A DNA stretch of 45,481 nucleotides from Candidatus Zhuqueibacterota bacterium. GTDB lineage: Bacteria > Zhuqueibacterota > Zhuqueibacteria > Thermofontimicrobiales > Thiofontviventaceae. The stretch is taken from contig JAFGOE010000066.1 of NCBI GenBank assembly GCA_016926625.1, positions 1 to 45,481 of the forward strand, read 5' to 3'. The translations under genes were made by a program, and so were the position numbers. The notes beneath the pieces were generated by a model. It saw nothing but the letters and a program-made list of their open reading frames with translations. It had not been told where the DNA came from and made no database searches. Below, in pieces: positions 43,347 to 45,481 of this stretch (the first letter of the stretch is position 1; each line of letters starts with the position of its first letter).

Positions 43347-45227
43347 TTACTGTAATAAAAGCATCTTCTTCATCAGTTTAGATTCAGAGACCTCCAATGT
43401 ATAAAAATAGACGCCGCTGGACACCATATTTCCCACTTCATCTGTTCCGTCCCAATTTACAATATACGTACCATGTTTTTTTTGCTCTTCGATAAGTACT
43501 CTGATCAATCTTCCCAGGACATCATAGATTTTGATAACTACACGGCTGTCTCTTTCGCTTGCAGGAATAAAATATTTAATATCAGTACTTGAATTAAATG
43601 GGTTAGGATAATTTTGCATGATACACATACGTTTCTGATGTACATCATTTTCATTTGACTCTACATCAGTGACATTAGGATCGATAAAAAAACCCCAATC
43701 CATCTTCTGAGCACACAACAAAGTTTCGTCATTAATATTTTTGGCAACTACCCACCAGAGGTATGTTTTTCCAGGAGCTAGACCATTGATAGTATATGTT
43801 GTATCTCGTATATTATCTATTAGCCTGGTAGTATCCAAATCCGAAATGTATAAATCATATAGGACCTCCCACGAATAGCATATTCTCGTTTTTGTTGCTT
43901 TTTGCCAAGTCAATGTTGGATTTGTTGATTTAATTGTGGCATCAATACGAGGACTGATGAGAGAAAATTCTGCTAATTCGTGTAAGATTGGTTCCTCTAA
44001 ATAGTATTTACCATAAACACCCACACCAGAACCGTCCTGCCCCTTACTATGCCACATAATTAAAACTCTACCATCCTTCAATAAATTAGCATTGGGACAA
44101 TATTGATGATTATTGTAATAGTCATTTATTTGAAAATCAGGTGCAAATTCATTGCCTTCCTCATTAAACATTTTTCCGAACACACCCCAGAATGAATTGT
44201 CCTGCTCCCAGCTATACCAACAGATTATAAAATTACCATTTTTTAATCCTACTGAGGATGGCCAAAATTGATTTGAATTGCTATATGAATTTACCTGGAA
44301 TTCGCCACCCACTTTATCACCCTCTTTATTGAACATTTGTGCATAAATTTCTTTATCCCAAGAGCTGCCGTCATGAGGATTACCTTTCCAAGATACAATA
44401 ATCGATTGGCTTTTTAATACAGCAATTGATGGACTTGTCTGTTCACTGAAAGTGTACGTATTTGCCTGAATATCCAAATCATATTTAATTCCAACTGAAT
44501 CAATTATTTGAAAAAATATGCCAAGGCAAGATCCATCCCCATGATTCTGCCAACAGCTTACAAAACCACCATCGGCGGTTGGTTTTAAATCCAAATCCTC
44601 ATCAGGTACGGATTGCTTTCTTATATTAATGATTATTGGTTCTCCATCTTTTTCTCCTAATGAATCAAAATACTGCCCATAGATATTCCCAAAACCGGCC
44701 CCATTTAATCCCCCTTGCCAACAGACTATTGATCTACCATCTGACAAATTTATAGCTTTCAACCAAGCTCTAAATTGACTTTTTTCGAAAAAACTTAATA
44801 TTATTTCATCACCAATTTTCATACAATTTTCATTATATCTCTGTCCTAATATTTCATATTTGCAATTATCCAAATAACTACTTCCCTCTCGACTAATCCA
44901 AAATATTATAAAGCCTCCATCTCTCAAATATACAGGAACAGGACAAAGATGTGATATCCCTTCACTTGATTGCTTAATTTCAAATTCATAATTCAAACGT
45001 TGGAAATTTTGATCAAACAATTGTCCATAAATCCCATAACTACTTTTTTGTCCATCGCTCATCCAACAAATCAATATAGTTCCGTTTTTTAACTCAGTAA
45101 CCGATGGTCTCAATTGATTTCCAGAAACAAATGAATGAATTTTAAATTCTTGATTATATGAAATCTGCTGTGCATGAAGATCTTGGGTTACTAACAGAAA
45201 ACAAAACATAATAACCATGCTTTTCAT
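43347..45227 (-). CDS. Exported repeat protein with C-terminal sorting domain
   Basis: A 626-residue surface or secreted protein. The start is the ATG of MKSMVIMF, with GGAGG just upstream; a TTG in that SD gives a longer false frame. The leader ends near LHAQQ. Residues about 25-420 are six or seven units of roughly 55 residues with the pattern F.(I/V)NSY...NQ..PS...L..G..IICW.S..QDGS..G(I/V)(Y/F)GQ.F, a propeller-like repeat. An FN3-like domain follows (TNPTLTWQKA ... YTINGLAPGKTYLWWVVAKN, about 430-520). The end is a sorting domain (QNYPNPFNSST ... SSGVYFYTLEVSE). It is a second type IX-like cargo in the window. No enzyme motif. Confidence 0.9.
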   Translation of the reverse strand: MKSMVIMFCFLLVTQDLHAQQISYNQEFKIHSFVSGNQLRPSVTELKNGTILICWMSDGQKSSYGIYGQLFDQNFQRLNYEFEIKQSSEGISHLCPVPVYLRDGGFIIFWISREGSSYLDNCKYEILGQRYNENCMKIGDEIILSFFEKSQFRAWLKAINLSDGRSIVCWQGGLNGAGFGNIYGQYFDSLGEKDGEPIIINIRKQSVPDEDLDLKPTADGGFVSCWQNHGDGSCLGIFFQIIDSVGIKYDLDIQANTYTFSEQTSPSIAVLKSQSIIVSWKGNPHDGSSWDKEIYAQMFNKEGDKVGGEFQVNSYSNSNQFWPSSVGLKNGNFIICWYSWEQDNSFWGVFGKMFNEEGNEFAPDFQINDYYNNHQYCPNANLLKDGRVLIMWHSKGQDGSGVGVYGKYYLEEPILHELAEFSLISPRIDATIKSTNPTLTWQKATKTRICYSWEVLYDLYISDLDTTRLIDNIRDTTYTINGLAPGKTYLWWVVAKNINDETLLCAQKMDWGFFIDPNVTDVESNENDVHQKRMCIMQNYPNPFNSSTDIKYFIPASERDSRVVIKIYDVLGRLIRVLIEEQKKHGTYIVNWDGTDEVGNMVSSGVYFYTLEVSESKLMKKMLLLQ

Positions 45228-45228
45228 T

Positions 45229-45372
45229 TTAACCTCCAACAGAAGTGAATATCTGGATCATTTTCATTTTTGACATTTTAAAATAATCAGTAATAAAGTA
45301 TGATAAAATTGCTATTATTAAACCTACTGCAATATTTATTACTGGCTTTTTTATTATCAGAACAATCTCCAT
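45229..45372 (-). CDS. Small single-TM protein upstream of the repeat protein
   Basis: 47 codons: MEIVLIIKKPVINIAVGL then IIAILSYFITDYFKMSKMKM and IQIFTSVGG. One TM helix (about 10-28) is followed by a basic, Met/Lys-rich stretch. GGGGA lies 7 nt before the ATG. The stop codon (TAA) sits within the GGAGGTTAAAATG that serves as SD and start of the next gene, so the two are likely coupled. No family recognised. It could be a real small membrane protein or a translated leader. Confidence 0.5.
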   Translation of the reverse strand: MEIVLIIKKPVINIAVGLIIAILSYFITDYFKMSKMKMIQIFTSVGG

Positions 45373-45394
45373 TTTATATTCCCCATATATTTAA

Positions 45395-45434
45395 TGGTTC
45401 TCTTTAACATTGTGTGGGTAAATCTAATTTACCC
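45395..45434. repeat. Dispersed repeat, copy C, ending in a perfect hairpin
   Basis: TGGTTCTCTTTAACAT and TGTGTGGGTAAAT repeat the element end seen at 43025. Here it continues into a perfect 8-bp hairpin: GGGTAAAT (45416-45423), CTA loop, ATTTACCC (45427-45434). A further TGATTCGAAG at about 45451-45460 matches the complement of part of copy B. The element may extend beyond the window. Confidence 0.65.
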
Positions 45435-45481
45435 GCTATAAGATATATAATGATTCGAAGGTATTTAAAAGATTTAAATCC

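Noticed and set aside
33756..45434. CRISPR array
   Set aside because: Copies are kilobases apart, differ in length and orientation, and no cas genes are present.

Overview
The window looks like part of the chromosome of a Gram-negative bacterium from the Fibrobacterota-Chlorobiota-Bacteroidota (FCB) side of the tree, for example Calditrichota, KSB1 or a relative. The grounds are two very large exported proteins ending in the QNYPNPFN-type C-terminal sorting domain, a heptosyltransferase-containing LPS gene group, many exported glycoside hydrolases, an RRM-type RNA-binding protein and moderately AT-rich DNA. Phylum placement is inference: there is no rRNA gene here, and I found no tRNA gene or CRISPR array.

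Layout. 0.3-4.7 kb (minus strand): a GH26 beta-mannanase, an exported aldo/keto reductase and a GH97 glycosidase. 5.0-9.5 kb: RRM protein, a response regulator-SpoIIE phosphatase, a cold-shock protein with a good promoter and long leader, an AI-2E-family permease and a small outer-membrane-barrel-like protein. 9.7-12.8 kb: a second aldo/keto reductase and an ABC exporter half-transporter. 13.0-18.5 kb (minus strand): a five-gene group that I consider the most interesting part of the window. It encodes a coiled-coil protein, a two-TM coiled-coil membrane protein, a substrate-binding protein fused to an OmpA peptidoglycan-binding domain and anchored by an N-terminal TM helix, and a TauC/SsuC-like permease with its ATPase. 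18.8-22.8 kb (plus strand): a promoter followed by four overlapping or tightly packed surface-glycan genes (WaaE-like GT2, GT9 heptosyltransferase, ATP-grasp protein, CDP-glycerol-phosphotransferase-like protein). 22.9-26.5 kb (minus): a second response regulator-SpoIIE phosphatase, an exported SagB-type nitroreductase, a small helical protein and a GH43-like lipoprotein. 26.95-32.04 kb (plus): a 1696-residue multidomain exported protein followed by a clear intrinsic terminator.

From 32.3 kb to the end almost everything is on the minus strand and the region is looser and more accessory: DUF3795, small membrane protein, SnoaL-like lipoprotein, DeoC, MFS exporter, flavodiiron protein, DNPH1-like hydrolase, CDF metal exporter, GNAT acetyltransferase, a nuclease-like/winged-helix protein and a 626-residue repeat protein with a sorting domain. 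This part also holds decayed genes (a cupin split by one frameshift, a fragment of an exported BNR-like protein, a degenerate reading frame next to a repeat), a family of dispersed repeats including a 236-bp element with inverted ends, and a GC-rich, RNA-like structured block followed by a T tract.

Functionally the window combines polysaccharide foraging at the cell surface (GH26, GH97, GH43, exported reductases, sorting-domain proteins), envelope assembly and maintenance (LPS genes, exporter, the SBP-OmpA module), stress signalling (two receiver-PP2C proteins, CspA, RRM protein) and redox/nitrosative defence (flavodiiron protein).
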